Assembly: GCA_038745535.1 (NCBI GenBank)
Contig: JBCDLI010000002.1
Location: 1 to 64,000 of the forward strand
DNA length: 64,000 nucleotides
DNA from: JBCDLI01 sp038745535
GTDB taxonomy: Bacteria > Pseudomonadota > Alphaproteobacteria > Rhizobiales > Rhizobiaceae
Direction of reading: 5' to 3'
This document shows positions 51,437 through 59,670 of this stretch, piece after piece. The first letter of the stretch is position 1. Each line of letters begins with the position of its first letter. The position numbers and the translations under genes are program-made. The notes under the pieces are model-generated. The model did not search any database, had not been told where the DNA came from, and was given only the letters and a program-made list of their open reading frames with translations.

Positions 51437-52048
51437 CTACGCAGCGAGTTCCTTTAATCCCATGCGGATGAGGGTCGCTTCGTCAGCGCCATCCCCGGCA
51501 TTTTTCAAAGCCACAGCCACAGCATTTGCAGCTTGATCCCGGGAGTATCCGAGGTTCGACAAGGCAGACACCGCATCAGATACCGCGCTCGACGCAACAC
51601 CTTCGCCGATCTCCTGTTTCAGCGCGATGTTGATAGACTCACCGGCGTAGGCCGGAGCCTTGTTTTTCAATTCGGTTACGATGCGCTGCGCCACCTTTGG
51701 TCCGATGCCCGGTGCGCGTGCGACCATGTCTTTATCTTGTAGTGCGATTGCATTTGCGAGGTCCGCCGCGCTCAACGTTGAGAGGATCGCCAAAGCGACC
51801 TTGGCACCAACGCCTTGCACGCTTTGCAGAAGCCTAAACCATTCACGATCCAGCGCGTTGTCAAAACCGAAAAGTCTCAACTGATCTTCTCGGACGTAGG
51901 TCTCGATAAAGAGAACGATAGCTTCCCCCATGCTCAGAGAAGACAAAGTTCGACTTGAACAGCTGGCTACATAGCCAACGCCGTGCACATCAATCGTGAC
52001 GTGATCATCGGCGATCTCATCCACTGTTCCTTTAAGCTTGCCGATCAT
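51437..52048 (-). CDS. ruvA: Holliday junction branch migration protein RuvA
   Basis: 203 residues. Domain I (MIGKLKGTVDEIADDHVTID), helix-hairpin-helix domain II (LQSVQGVGAKVALAILSTLS and RAPGIGPKVAQRIVTELKNK) and the RuvB-binding domain III (DAVSALSNLGYSRDQAANAV) are all present. Its ATG overlaps the toxin stop upstream (ATGA), so RuvA translation may be coupled to the VapBC module. Confidence 0.97.
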   Translation of the reverse strand: MIGKLKGTVDEIADDHVTIDVHGVGYVASCSSRTLSSLSMGEAIVLFIETYVREDQLRLFGFDNALDREWFRLLQSVQGVGAKVALAILSTLSAADLANAIALQDKDMVARAPGIGPKVAQRIVTELKNKAPAYAGESINIALKQEIGEGVASSAVSDAVSALSNLGYSRDQAANAVAVALKNAGDGADEATLIRMGLKELAA

Positions 52049-52458
52049 GGGTGCGTATCCGGCGCGATGATTTCAATCTCCGGGAAGTGACTTCGATACC
52101 GGGCTGGATCGCGGGTCAACAGGCGGTGGCCCGACACCGACGCGTGCGCTCCGATAAGAAAGTCTGGCAGCGTCCGCTCGCGCCGACCGCCTGCCTTCCG
52201 GTACGCCGCATGCGCCACGCCCGCGGCATGTGCGGCGTCAAAATTAATATTTTCGCGTCCAATCATCATTTTCATTAGCATCGCTTTGAGTGAGGACTTT
52301 GAAAGCGCAGGTGCCAACTCGGAGACGACTATCGGATTAATGATCAGAACTCCTTCTGATGCTGACGCGGCCAATCGCCTAACCGACCAAGACTGAAAAA
52401 CGTCCTCTGGTCCAAGAATGTCGAGAATTACATTGGTATCAATGACGGTCGAGGTCAT
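52045..52458 (-). CDS. vapC: PIN-domain toxin VapC inside the ruv operon
   Basis: 137 residues from the ATG at 52458. Acidic catalytic residues D7 (VIDTNVILD), E48 (VVSELAPAL), D99 (LPDFLIGAHA) and D117 (LLTRDPARY) are all present, so it should be active. It overlaps the 3' end of the antitoxin gene by 20 bp and the ruvA start by four bases. The segment AAYRKAGGRRERTLPDFLIG is typical of a VapC subgroup paired with AbrB-type antitoxins. Unrelated in sequence to the PIN toxin at 476-898 beyond the fold. Confidence 0.9.
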   Translation of the reverse strand: MTSTVIDTNVILDILGPEDVFQSWSVRRLAASASEGVLIINPIVVSELAPALSKSSLKAMLMKMMIGRENINFDAAHAAGVAHAAYRKAGGRRERTLPDFLIGAHASVSGHRLLTRDPARYRSHFPEIEIIAPDTHP

Positions 52459-52702
52459 CTCGCTCGCCCCGTGTTGATCGCAGATATTCATCTACTGACG
52501 TGCCGTGTAAGTCCACGGTCCCAGACAAATTTCGCAATACGCTTTCAAAAGAGTCGTTCTCGGTGAGTGACGTCGCCCGCACCGCAACTGTTATTTGCCC
52601 ATCAGAGTGCTCGGCAAACTCCACCTCGCTGCCCGGCACAATACCGAGCTTCTCGCGGATGTGCTTTGGAATGGTCACTTGGCCTTTTTCGGTCACGCGC
52701 AT
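52439..52702 (-). CDS. vapB: AbrB/SpoVT-type antitoxin VapB
   Basis: 87 residues. The N-terminal swapped-hairpin DNA-binding domain is MRVTEKGQVTIPKHIREKLG followed by IVPGSEVEFAEHSDGQITV. The C-terminal part (SGTVDLHGTSVDEYLRSTRG) is the likely toxin-binding tail. Sits between ruvC and the toxin. An 8-bp inverted repeat covers its start region, as expected for autorepression. Confidence 0.93.
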   Translation of the reverse strand: MRVTEKGQVTIPKHIREKLGIVPGSEVEFAEHSDGQITVAVRATSLTENDSFESVLRNLSGTVDLHGTSVDEYLRSTRGERDDLDRH

Positions 52703-52703
52703 C

Positions 52704-52726
52704 GGTAATACCTCTGGGGTATTACT
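52704..52726 (-). promoter_or_regulatory. VapB operator overlapping the ribosome site
   Basis: GTAATACC (52705-52712), five bases, GGTATTAC (52718-52725): perfect inverted repeat ending 2 bp before the ATG. The ribosome site AGAGG lies inside the repeat. Binding of VapB, or a hairpin in the mRNA, would therefore block expression directly. Confidence 0.7.
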
Positions 52727-52765
52727 TACAGCGACCGATAGAACAAGTAAAGAACAAACGGCTGG

Positions 52766-53275
52766 TTAGACTTGAGCGAACCGCTCCATTCTCGCGCTCA
52801 ATTGCCGGTGATGGCCGTGGCAAATCGCGATTGCCAGCCCATCAGCAGCGTCTTCACTGTCCCATCTCGCTTTGGGGAGAAGCGTGCGCACCATCATCGC
52901 AATTTGTTTTTTGTCGCCGTGCCCCACACCGATCACTGCCTTCTTCACGGCGTTTGGCGCGTATTCCGCAACCGTCAATCCCAACTGCGCCGGCACAAGC
53001 ATCGCAACACCGCGAGCCTGTCCGAGCTTTAGCGTGGCCGTGGCGTCGCGATTGACAAATGTCGCTTCGACCGCTGCTTCAATTGGTGAATGGTCGCGCA
53101 TCACTTCCATCAAACCGCTGTGAATTTGATGGAGTCGATCAGCAAGGTGAGCTTTGTCGTCCGATCGCACCGTTCCCGCAGCAATAAAACTGATGCGCGA
53201 ACCCTGCACATCTATCACGCCCCAGCCGGTGCGGCGCAGACCTGGATCAATGCCGATGATGCGAGCAAGTGTCAT
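52766..53275 (-). CDS. ruvC: Crossover junction endodeoxyribonuclease RuvC
   Basis: 169 residues from the ATG at 53275 (MTLARIIGIDPGLRRTGWGV). Catalytic acidic residues: D10 in GIDPGL, the glutamate in AAVEATFVN, and the aspartates in WDSEDAADGLAIAICH. Cuts Holliday junctions processed by RuvAB. First gene of the ruv cluster; the VapBC module lies between it and ruvA. Confidence 0.97.
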   Translation of the reverse strand: MTLARIIGIDPGLRRTGWGVIDVQGSRISFIAAGTVRSDDKAHLADRLHQIHSGLMEVMRDHSPIEAAVEATFVNRDATATLKLGQARGVAMLVPAQLGLTVAEYAPNAVKKAVIGVGHGDKKQIAMMVRTLLPKARWDSEDAADGLAIAICHGHHRQLSARMERFAQV

Positions 53276-53383
53276 GCCCAACTGTAAACACACCAAGTGA
53301 ACAAAACACAAACATTTCCTCGCCGCTTGCCGTCAGTCCCGTCACATGGAAAGAGCCAGTTTTTCGCTCCGATGAGATAGACC

Positions 53384-54136
53384 ATGTATACCGCAATGGA
53401 CCCAAGTGCATTTATCCTCGGCATTATCTTCTTATTTGGTGGCCTCATTCGCGGTTTCGCGGGTTTTGGCACCGCATTGGTCGTGATGCCTTTAGGCGCG
53501 ATATTTCTGCCCGCACCCACGGTGTTGGTCACGATGCTCGTCGCAGATACATTTCCAACAATCCCGCTCGTGCTTCGCGCTTATAAGAAGGTCATTTTCA
53601 GCTCATTGATCGTTATTTACATCGGCTATCTATGCGCTTTTCCGCTCGGCATTTGGATCCTCTTCAATACTGATCCCAGCAATCTGCGATGGTTCGTGTG
53701 CGTGGTCGTTTTTCTCGCCTGCGCTCTCTTATGGTCAGGCTGGAAGTACCGTGGACCGCGCAACGCAATGGTCCGCGCAATTGTCGGCGGCATGGCTGGC
53801 ACGCTCGGCGGATCGACAGGCATGAATGGACCGCCCGTTATCCTCTATTGGCTAGCGCAAGAGAATAAAGCCGACCAAATCCGAGCAAACCTCATCGTCT
53901 TGTTTGCACTTACCACGATTGCCGGCTTTGCATTCTTCTGGTGGAACGAAGTGCTCACAACCGATCGCATCGTACTCGGCCTCGCCGTTTCACCGGCATA
54001 CTTTATCGGTATCGAAATCGGCTCGCGGTTTTTTAAAGGTGCAAGTGACGAGCAATATCGCACAGTCGCACTGCTCCTAATCCTGGCCGCGGCGGTCATC
54101 GCGATGCCGCTGTGGGACCGTGTGTTTATGGTTTAG
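53384..54136 (+). CDS. TauE/SafE-family sulfite or sulfonate exporter
   Basis: 250 residues with seven to eight hydrophobic helices. TauE/SafE features: FLFGGLIRGFAGFGTALVVM in the first repeat and AIVGGMAGTLGGSTGMNGPP in the second. The family moves sulfite, sulfonates or related organic anions. Divergent from ruvC; its end overlaps the yebC stop by four bases on the opposite strand. Confidence 0.92.
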   Translation: MYTAMDPSAFILGIIFLFGGLIRGFAGFGTALVVMPLGAIFLPAPTVLVTMLVADTFPTIPLVLRAYKKVIFSSLIVIYIGYLCAFPLGIWILFNTDPSNLRWFVCVVVFLACALLWSGWKYRGPRNAMVRAIVGGMAGTLGGSTGMNGPPVILYWLAQENKADQIRANLIVLFALTTIAGFAFFWWNEVLTTDRIVLGLAVSPAYFIGIEIGSRFFKGASDEQYRTVALLLILAAAVIAMPLWDRVFMV

Positions 54137-54885
54137 GCACCCAAGCGCTCCATAACGTCGTCAGCAATGTCTTCGTTGGAATAGACATTTTGCACGTCGT
54201 CATCTTCATCCAACGCATCCAAAAGCTTCAACAAAGTTGAACCCTTATCTTCGTCAACGGGGGTCTGGTTTTGCGGCTTCCAGATGGTGTTCACAGCTTC
54301 AGCTTCACCCAGCGTGGCTTCCAACGCCTTTGAGACACTTCCGATATCTTCAAACGCGCAGGTAATGGTGTGTTGTTCCTCATCGCTTTCCACGTCCTCG
54401 GCACCGGCCTCAATGGCAGCTTCCATCATAGCGTCGGCGTCACCCGCTTCTGTCTTGTAGACAATCTCGCCAACGCGGTCGAACATGAACGAGACCGATC
54501 CGGTCTCACCTAACGAGCCACCGTTTTTGGAAAATGCTGCCCGAATATTGGATGCCGACCGGTTAAGGTTGTCTGTAAGCGCCTCAACGATAACGGCAAC
54601 GCCGCCCGGTCCATAACCTTCGTAACGCATCTCCTGATAATCTTCGCCACCAGCGCCCGTTCCTTTGGTGATCGCGCGTTGAATGTTGTCCTTCGGCATC
54701 GACTGACCCTTGGCATTTTGGATTGCCAACCGCAGACGCGGGTTCATATCGGGATCACTAACGCCGCCACCCATCTTCACCGCAACAGTGATCTCTTTCG
54801 ACAAGCGGGAAAACAATTTGGACCGAGCAGCATCCTGCCGGCCCTTGCGATGCATTATGTTTTTAAATTTGGAATGACCTGCCAT
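54133..54885 (-). CDS. YebC/PmpR-family regulatory protein
   Basis: 250 residues. N-terminus MAGHSKFKNIMHRKGRQDAA is diagnostic; three-domain YebC fold with MPKDNIQRAITKGTGAGGED and YEGYGPGGVAVIVEALTDN. Members act as transcription regulators or, as shown for some, in translation of proline runs. It is usually encoded beside ruvCAB, as here. Confidence 0.97.
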   Translation of the reverse strand: MAGHSKFKNIMHRKGRQDAARSKLFSRLSKEITVAVKMGGGVSDPDMNPRLRLAIQNAKGQSMPKDNIQRAITKGTGAGGEDYQEMRYEGYGPGGVAVIVEALTDNLNRSASNIRAAFSKNGGSLGETGSVSFMFDRVGEIVYKTEAGDADAMMEAAIEAGAEDVESDEEQHTITCAFEDIGSVSKALEATLGEAEAVNTIWKPQNQTPVDEDKGSTLLKLLDALDEDDDVQNVYSNEDIADDVMERLGA

Positions 54886-54986
54886 ACGATTTTGCCCGGA
54901 AATTTTATCGGTTATGTTGGTTGGCGGTTCTTAATTGACCGCGTTTAGTGCGTCCAGACAGTGTTCTCATATCTACGGATTTCCCC

Positions 54987-55265
54987 ATGGACATCTTGAT
55001 CGGTCTCATTACCGTCGCGCTCATCGGCTTCTTATTATTGAGGCACAACACCAAGAGCGGCAAACGCGCTGTGGGAGCCCACGTCTTCCTGACCGAGCTT
55101 GAGGAAGGTGCAGACGCGCTAGCCGCGATGGAAAAAGCAAACGCTTCCATGGGCAATCCGAGCAAGACGATCATTCACCGCACCTATGAGCGACTGCAAC
55201 GTGACCACAACGGCAAAGCGCGCGGCTTAATCAAGAAAGCAGAAGGCCGCGGCTTCATCGGTTGA
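54987..55265 (+). CDS. Small single-pass membrane protein
   Basis: 92 residues from the ATG at 54987; an ATG at 54948 would add 13 hydrophilic residues. One N-terminal helix (ILIGLITVALIGFLLLR) then a basic, helical cytoplasmic domain (KSGKRAVGAHVFLTELEEGA, THRTYERLQRDHNG-like and KGLIKKAEGRG). No known family. Divergent from yebC. Confidence 0.65.
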   Translation: MDILIGLITVALIGFLLLRHNTKSGKRAVGAHVFLTELEEGADALAAMEKANASMGNPSKTIIHRTYERLQRDHNGKARGLIKKAEGRGFIG

Positions 55266-55373
55266 ACTGGGCGTCTACCAATCTTGCAAGTCTGCCACGG
55301 TTGATCATAAAATCTCGCCAGCCGTCGTTGTTGTTCTATTTATCGGTAGAGTTCGCTTTGCTTGGAGAGACTA

Positions 55374-56243
55374 ATGGCTCGATCATTGACCAAGACGTTT
55401 TTATCACTCACCGCGCTATCACTTGCCAGTCTTGCGTCACCGATCGCAAAACACGCAATGGCACAGGAGGCGGAACTGCCGCCGAGCCAATGCATGGCGA
55501 TCGCGCAGAACATCGGTGACGATTTCCCGGTTATGTTCGCATCAATGTCGGCGAACCCGCTCGACACGATCAGCGAGAACGACACGGTCGGCTTTAAATT
55601 TGAAGGACATTCAACCTGGCGGATCACAACACCTGAAGGCGTGACAATTGCGACCGATTTTTCCGGGTCCTACGGCGCAAACCCGGCACCGCGTGTCATC
55701 ACCATGAACCGAGCGCACTCCACCCACTACACGCTCAATCCTGACCCAGCGATAGAAGTCGTTTTGCCCGGATGGGATAATGTCGATCCGCGCGGTATCG
55801 ATCACGATGTTGTCGTTGACGACGTTTACATCCGCAACGTGGCCACGGACATCCGCTCGTGGGGCGGTGACATGATGGTTAACGCCAACTCGATTTTCAT
55901 CTTCGAAACAGCCGGACTTTGCATCGGCCATATGGGGCACCTTCACCATCCGTTAACGGAGGACCACTTTGCCGAAATTGGTAGGCTGGATGTCGTCATG
56001 GTGCCGGTGGATGGCGGCCTAACGCTCTCCCACGCCGCGATGGCGGACCTAACGAACAGGCTTCGATCATCGGTGGTCCTGCCGATGCACCTGCGCGGGC
56101 GTTCAATTTCGTCCTTCACGTCGATGATGGGGTCAAACTGGGCAGTCGATTTTCTTGAAGGTGACACGCTGGAGCTATCGATACGAACGCTTCCCAGGCA
56201 ACCCACTATTATGGTTCCCATAAGCCTATCGGTGAGAGGCTAG
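55374..56243 (+). CDS. Secreted metallo-beta-lactamase-fold protein
   Basis: 289 residues from the ATG at 55374 with GGAGAGACTA upstream. Signal peptide ends near HAMAQ. MBL-fold features of the UlaG/L-ascorbate-lactonase-like branch: FEGHSTWRITTPEGVTIATD, the first metal region TMNRAHSTHY in place of THxHxDH, CIGHMGHLHHPLT and DVVMVPVDGG. The metal ligands deviate from the canonical motif, so activity is unclear. Preceded by a 100-bp gap. Substrate unknown. Confidence 0.85.
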   Translation: MARSLTKTFLSLTALSLASLASPIAKHAMAQEAELPPSQCMAIAQNIGDDFPVMFASMSANPLDTISENDTVGFKFEGHSTWRITTPEGVTIATDFSGSYGANPAPRVITMNRAHSTHYTLNPDPAIEVVLPGWDNVDPRGIDHDVVVDDVYIRNVATDIRSWGGDMMVNANSIFIFETAGLCIGHMGHLHHPLTEDHFAEIGRLDVVMVPVDGGLTLSHAAMADLTNRLRSSVVLPMHLRGRSISSFTSMMGSNWAVDFLEGDTLELSIRTLPRQPTIMVPISLSVRG

Positions 56244-56353
56244 GTTTCAAAATCAGACGCGATTAAAATTGTCGGTATTGGCTTAAACAGGCTTCTACAA
56301 CTTCATGCTACCTCTGAGTGATCAAAAACAAGTTCATCACGCAGGGGATAAGA

Positions 56354-56845
56354 ATGACACAGTTTTTGGAACGTCGTAGCTTCATCAAACATGCCAGTGC
56401 GGCTAACGCCGAACGCAAGGGCGTGCTGCTGCTTCTAGACGGAGACAATTTCTCCGCTGTCACCGATAAATGGGGACCAGTGGCGCACGAACTAGCAATT
56501 CAAGCGGTCGAAGAAGCGATCTGCTCAAATGTTCGCGAGTTCGATGTCGTTTCGTACCTCGAAGGCAATCGCTTCGTCGTGTTCGTCAACAATGCGACAC
56601 TCACCGAGGGCGGCCGGATTGCGGAACGTATCCGAAAGGCGCTGGCTAGGATGACATTCGAGCCCAAAGCGAATGTTCGCCACACGCTTACGGTATCAAT
56701 CGGTGGCGTCATCGTTCCACCAAAAATGGATATGAGCGACCAGATCAGCTGGGCAGACACTTGCTTAAAGCAAGCAAAGACCAATGGTCGAAATAATGTG
56801 GTGATGAAGACCTACCTGCGAACGTCCGCGCCGCTGGCTGCCTAA
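56354..56845 (+). CDS. Degenerate GGDEF-domain protein (first of a pair)
   Basis: 163 residues from the ATG at 56354, after AGGGGAT. A GGDEF fold without extra domains: LLLLDGDNFSAVTDKWGPVA matches the substrate-binding helix region, and SYLEGNRFVVFVNNATLTEG the active-site hairpin, where GGDEF reads EGNRF (about 70-74). VSIGGVIVPPKMDMSDQISW and ADTCLKQAKTNGRNNV complete the fold. The lost catalytic residues argue against diguanylate cyclase activity; it may be a c-di-GMP sensor or a protein-binding relic. Followed 14 bp later by a second, more degenerate copy. Confidence 0.85.
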   Translation: MTQFLERRSFIKHASAANAERKGVLLLLDGDNFSAVTDKWGPVAHELAIQAVEEAICSNVREFDVVSYLEGNRFVVFVNNATLTEGGRIAERIRKALARMTFEPKANVRHTLTVSIGGVIVPPKMDMSDQISWADTCLKQAKTNGRNNVVMKTYLRTSAPLAA

Positions 56846-56859
56846 GGGGGGAAATAGCC

Positions 56860-57297
56860 ATGCAAGAAGAGCGCGCTACCAGACATGACCCTCTCGACGG
56901 CGGCTCACTCATCGCCGTTCAGTGTCCGCTTATCGTATCTATGAAGCCCGTGTGGCCCATTGATCGCCTCGCCAAATACCGCAAAGCGCTGAAATCGCTT
57001 ATCGCGTCCTGTGTTCGCCACGACGACTATATTTTGCAACTTAGCAGAGGCAATTTTGCAATTTACCTCCCAGGCGCCAGCATAGAACAAGCGCAGATGG
57101 TCGCGGACCGGATTTTGGCAGCTTCGGTGTTGGCCGAATGCGAGTTCGGCAATCATGATATCGAAGAAATGCCCGTCAATATTAAGAGCGTGAAAAGCGC
57201 CCCTCCTGAATTCGTCTCAAGACTGGTGCAGCGAATGATTTTTGCATCAAGCGTGCGGGATGCCCAAGAGCCCGCCAAGTCGGATGTGGCTGCTTAA
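56860..57297 (+). CDS. Highly degenerate GGDEF-like protein (second of a pair)
   Basis: 145 residues. The stretch CVRHDDYILQLSRGNFAIYL then PGASIEQAQMVADRILAA follows the active-site hairpin and next helix of a GGDEF domain, with SRGNF in place of GGDEF (about 62-66). The glycine-asparagine-phenylalanine core is shared with EGNRF of the preceding gene. The N-terminal strands are short. Translated with the first gene and convergent with the metallopeptidase gene (4-bp overlap). Activity unlikely; a regulatory dimer with its partner is possible. Confidence 0.7.
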   Translation: MQEERATRHDPLDGGSLIAVQCPLIVSMKPVWPIDRLAKYRKALKSLIASCVRHDDYILQLSRGNFAIYLPGASIEQAQMVADRILAASVLAECEFGNHDIEEMPVNIKSVKSAPPEFVSRLVQRMIFASSVRDAQEPAKSDVAA

Positions 57298-58064
57298 AGC
57301 GCAGCAGCCATAGCCACGAGCTCATCAACAAATTCCGCACACATGATGACGCTGACTGACTGCGGGTCGTAAAAAGCGTTCGGTTCGCCGCAAACTTCCG
57401 TTGTGATCGTAACAGCTTGTGGCCAACGGAAGCTCTCACTCAGGTAAAGGGCGAAGTCGTCTAAGACAGCACTATCGATGAGCAAGCGTTGCTGATTATC
57501 AGACAGTGTCGTCTCATCCACCTGAACAGTTACACGCTTTGAAATTTCGCCCTCATCATTGAGCACGGGCTCGAGCACCATGGCCCAACTGTCAGCTGCA
57601 AGCCAGCTGTCATCCTCACAGGTTTCGAGGCGCTCCGGCGAAATCTCATAATCGCGCGCGAGACCGAGAAAATTCTCCGGATCAAGCCCGACACCGAAGC
57701 AAATGATGCGGTAGGCGCGCTGTAAATCGAGATCGTGCGTGCCGTAGTAATCCGCAGCTTCGATATCGTCACCCAGACGCTCGTCAAGAATAAACAGGGA
57801 GACCGCAGCATCCGCCAATATCGGCAGCGGATCATCGAACGTCTCCATAATTTCCAGCGTTGCAAACGCATCGGCTGCGTCTTCTTCTTGCCCGAGCACC
57901 GGAAAACGAAACTGGTCAATCACCGCATGCCCGGCCTCGTGGTAAAGGATGTGGATTAAATTATTGATGACGAACGCATCGCGATCTTCATCGGTGATCT
58001 CATTAGCTTGCGCGACTGAACCAAGTGCGCAGAGCAGAGAGAAGACAAACGCGTTCCGATACAT
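57294..58064 (-). CDS. DUF4344-type putative metallopeptidase
   Basis: 256 residues from the ATG at 58064, which shares a base with the ymdB stop (TGATG); an ATG at 58076 is also possible. Signal peptide (FVFSLLCALGSVAQANE). The zinc motif HEAGH is at residues 42-46 (ILYHEAGHAVIDQF), followed by EEDAADAFATLEIM whose acidic residues may complete the site. Cysteines in IICFGVG, LETCEDD, TEVCGEP and IMCAEF could form disulfides. A periplasmic protease is predicted; substrate unknown. Confidence 0.85.
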   Translation of the reverse strand: MYRNAFVFSLLCALGSVAQANEITDEDRDAFVINNLIHILYHEAGHAVIDQFRFPVLGQEEDAADAFATLEIMETFDDPLPILADAAVSLFILDERLGDDIEAADYYGTHDLDLQRAYRIICFGVGLDPENFLGLARDYEISPERLETCEDDSWLAADSWAMVLEPVLNDEGEISKRVTVQVDETTLSDNQQRLLIDSAVLDDFALYLSESFRWPQAVTITTEVCGEPNAFYDPQSVSVIMCAEFVDELVAMAAAL

Positions 58065-58888
58065 CAATTCCACCATGACGGCTGTGTTTGCTGAAGCCTT
58101 GGACCGATGCGAACGGGGTGAACCTCTTCGGCCAAGCCCGTTTTGTCCGATGTTTTGATCGCGACACCGCAAATCGTCGCTTCTCCACTCGCGGTTTCAT
58201 AGCGTCCGCGCGGAAGCTTTGTCAGGAACCTATTAAGCGGCTCCTCTTTGTCCATCCCGAGTGACGAGTCGTAATCACCGCACATACCTGCATCGCTCAT
58301 GTAGGCGGTACCGCCGTTTAATATTTGATGATCGCCGGTTGGCATGTGCGTGTGAGTACCGACAACGAGGCTGACGCGCCCGTCCAGATAGTGGCCAAAG
58401 CACATCTTTTCCGACGTGGCCTCTGCGTGAAAATCAAACACCGCCGCATCGAACTCGCGACCAAGCTGCGCGTCCCCCAAAACTGCTTCTGCGCAAGCAA
58501 ATGGATCGTCCAAATCGGGATGCATGAACACGCGACCCATGATGTTTGCGACAAGCACGCGGGAGCCGTTCCGTGCCTCATACACATTGCAGCCGAGGCC
58601 GGGTGTTCCTTTCGGAAAGTTCGCAGGACGCAGGAATTGCGGTTGGCGATCCGCAAATGTCAAAGCTTCGCGCTGGTCCCAAACGTGGTTGCCTGTGGTG
58701 ACAACGTCAGCGCCAGCATCCAGCGTTTCACGCAAAATGGCTTCCGTAATGCCGAACCCACCAGCCGAATTTTCACCATTGACGATGACAAAATCGATGG
58801 CGTTTCGCTCGATCAAATCGGGCAATTTTTCAAAAACCGCGGTGCGGCCCGACCGTCCAACCATGTCGCCAAGAAAAAGAATGTGCAT
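58064..58888 (-). CDS. ymdB: YmdB-family metallophosphoesterase
   Basis: 274 residues. Dinuclear metallophosphoesterase: LFLGDMVGRSGRTAVFE, VIVNGENSAGGFGIT, VVTTGNHVWDQREAL and VGTHTHMPTGDHQIL carry the metal ligands. Bacillus YmdB is a 2',3'-cyclic nucleotide phosphodiesterase acting in biofilm and RNA turnover. It is encoded after 5-formyl-THF cyclo-ligase (17-bp gap) and coupled to the DUF4344 gene. Confidence 0.93.
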   Translation of the reverse strand: MHILFLGDMVGRSGRTAVFEKLPDLIERNAIDFVIVNGENSAGGFGITEAILRETLDAGADVVTTGNHVWDQREALTFADRQPQFLRPANFPKGTPGLGCNVYEARNGSRVLVANIMGRVFMHPDLDDPFACAEAVLGDAQLGREFDAAVFDFHAEATSEKMCFGHYLDGRVSLVVGTHTHMPTGDHQILNGGTAYMSDAGMCGDYDSSLGMDKEEPLNRFLTKLPRGRYETASGEATICGVAIKTSDKTGLAEEVHPVRIGPRLQQTQPSWWN

Positions 58889-58905
58889 TGCGAATTCGTA
58901 GACGG

Positions 58906-59475
58906 TTATGGGTCGCGATGAAAGCGGCGAAAACCTTCTTCGCTCAAAACCGCATCAAGCGGCACGTCGTGCGGCTCCGCTGGAATCGACTCAACTTCCT
59001 GACAGGCAAATGCGCAACCGATTAGCTGCGGCTTTTTCCTTACATTGGTCAGCCGCGCGACCGCGCGATCATAGTGCCCAGCCCCGTAACCGATGCGGTT
59101 TCCGCTACAATCAAAGGCGGCGAGCGGCACCAGCATCACATCAGGATCGACGGTCTCCGCTTCTGGCCCGGGTCCACGTGTTCCAAAACCTGTATCCACT
59201 AGGTCCGCTTTCCTATCGTAGCGACGAAACACGATTGTCTCGCGATCCAGCACCACCGGAAGGCAGAGTGGCACGCCGCGCTGCGCCAGCACTTTCATCA
59301 ATGGCTGAAGATCAATCTCGGATCGGATTGGCAGAAAAGCAGAAGCAATGCAGCTTGGCTCGAGGGGAAGCTGATCGACGTAATCTACGAGTGCAGAAGA
59401 GGCCTGCTGGCGAAACTCTGGCGCAAGACCGTCGCGTTCTGCCAGCACCGCCCGTCGAAGCTCAGCTTTGGTCAA
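58906..59475 (-). CDS. 5-formyltetrahydrofolate cyclo-ligase
   Basis: 189 residues from TTG at 59475 (TKAELRRAVLAERD follows); this start has GGGGTGG six bases before it. Another TTG at 59499 would add eight residues. Family motifs: FLPIRSEIDLQPLMK, the substrate site VPLAAFDCSGNRIGYGAGHYDRAVA and CAFACQEVESIPAEPHD. Converts 5-formyl-THF to methenyl-THF with ATP. Its gene adjoins a probable 6S RNA, the arrangement known from E. coli ssrS-ygfA. Confidence 0.93.
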   Translation of the reverse strand: MTKAELRRAVLAERDGLAPEFRQQASSALVDYVDQLPLEPSCIASAFLPIRSEIDLQPLMKVLAQRGVPLCLPVVLDRETIVFRRYDRKADLVDTGFGTRGPGPEAETVDPDVMLVPLAAFDCSGNRIGYGAGHYDRAVARLTNVRKKPQLIGCAFACQEVESIPAEPHDVPLDAVLSEEGFRRFHRDP

Positions 59476-59519
59476 GTGGCACCACCCCGGCTCATTCAAA
59501 AGCGCACGCTAGGCGCCGC

Positions 59520-59670
59520 TACGCGCAAGTCCTTTGAACATAAGAATTACAAGCGCCAACCACATCAGTCGGTGAAGAACTGCAATCCGGAGACCTACAA
59601 GTGTAGGTGGGTGCCAGTTGCAAAAGCCCACGAGCCTAAGCAGCGCCAGCTCCCTAAGGATGCGTAAGGC
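59520..59670 (-). ncRNA. ssrS: Candidate 6S RNA (ssrS)
   Basis: The zapA to cyclo-ligase gap of about 300 bp holds a sequence able to fold into a long rod. The closing stem pairs CGCATCCTT (59656-59664, minus strand) with AAGGACTTGCG (59524-59534), a two-base bulge apart; inside it the two GGCGCT copies pair; then CCTAC, loop ACTT, GTAGG forms an inner hairpin. Length near 150 nt, rod shape, and place between zapA and 5-formyl-THF cyclo-ligase are those of 6S RNA, which binds sigma-70 polymerase. I could not test it with the Rfam model. Confidence 0.55.

Noticed and set aside
55374..56243. True beta-lactamase
   Set aside because: The THxHxDH motif is not preserved and the protein resembles the lactonase-like branch. 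Calling it an antibiotic resistance enzyme would not be supported.
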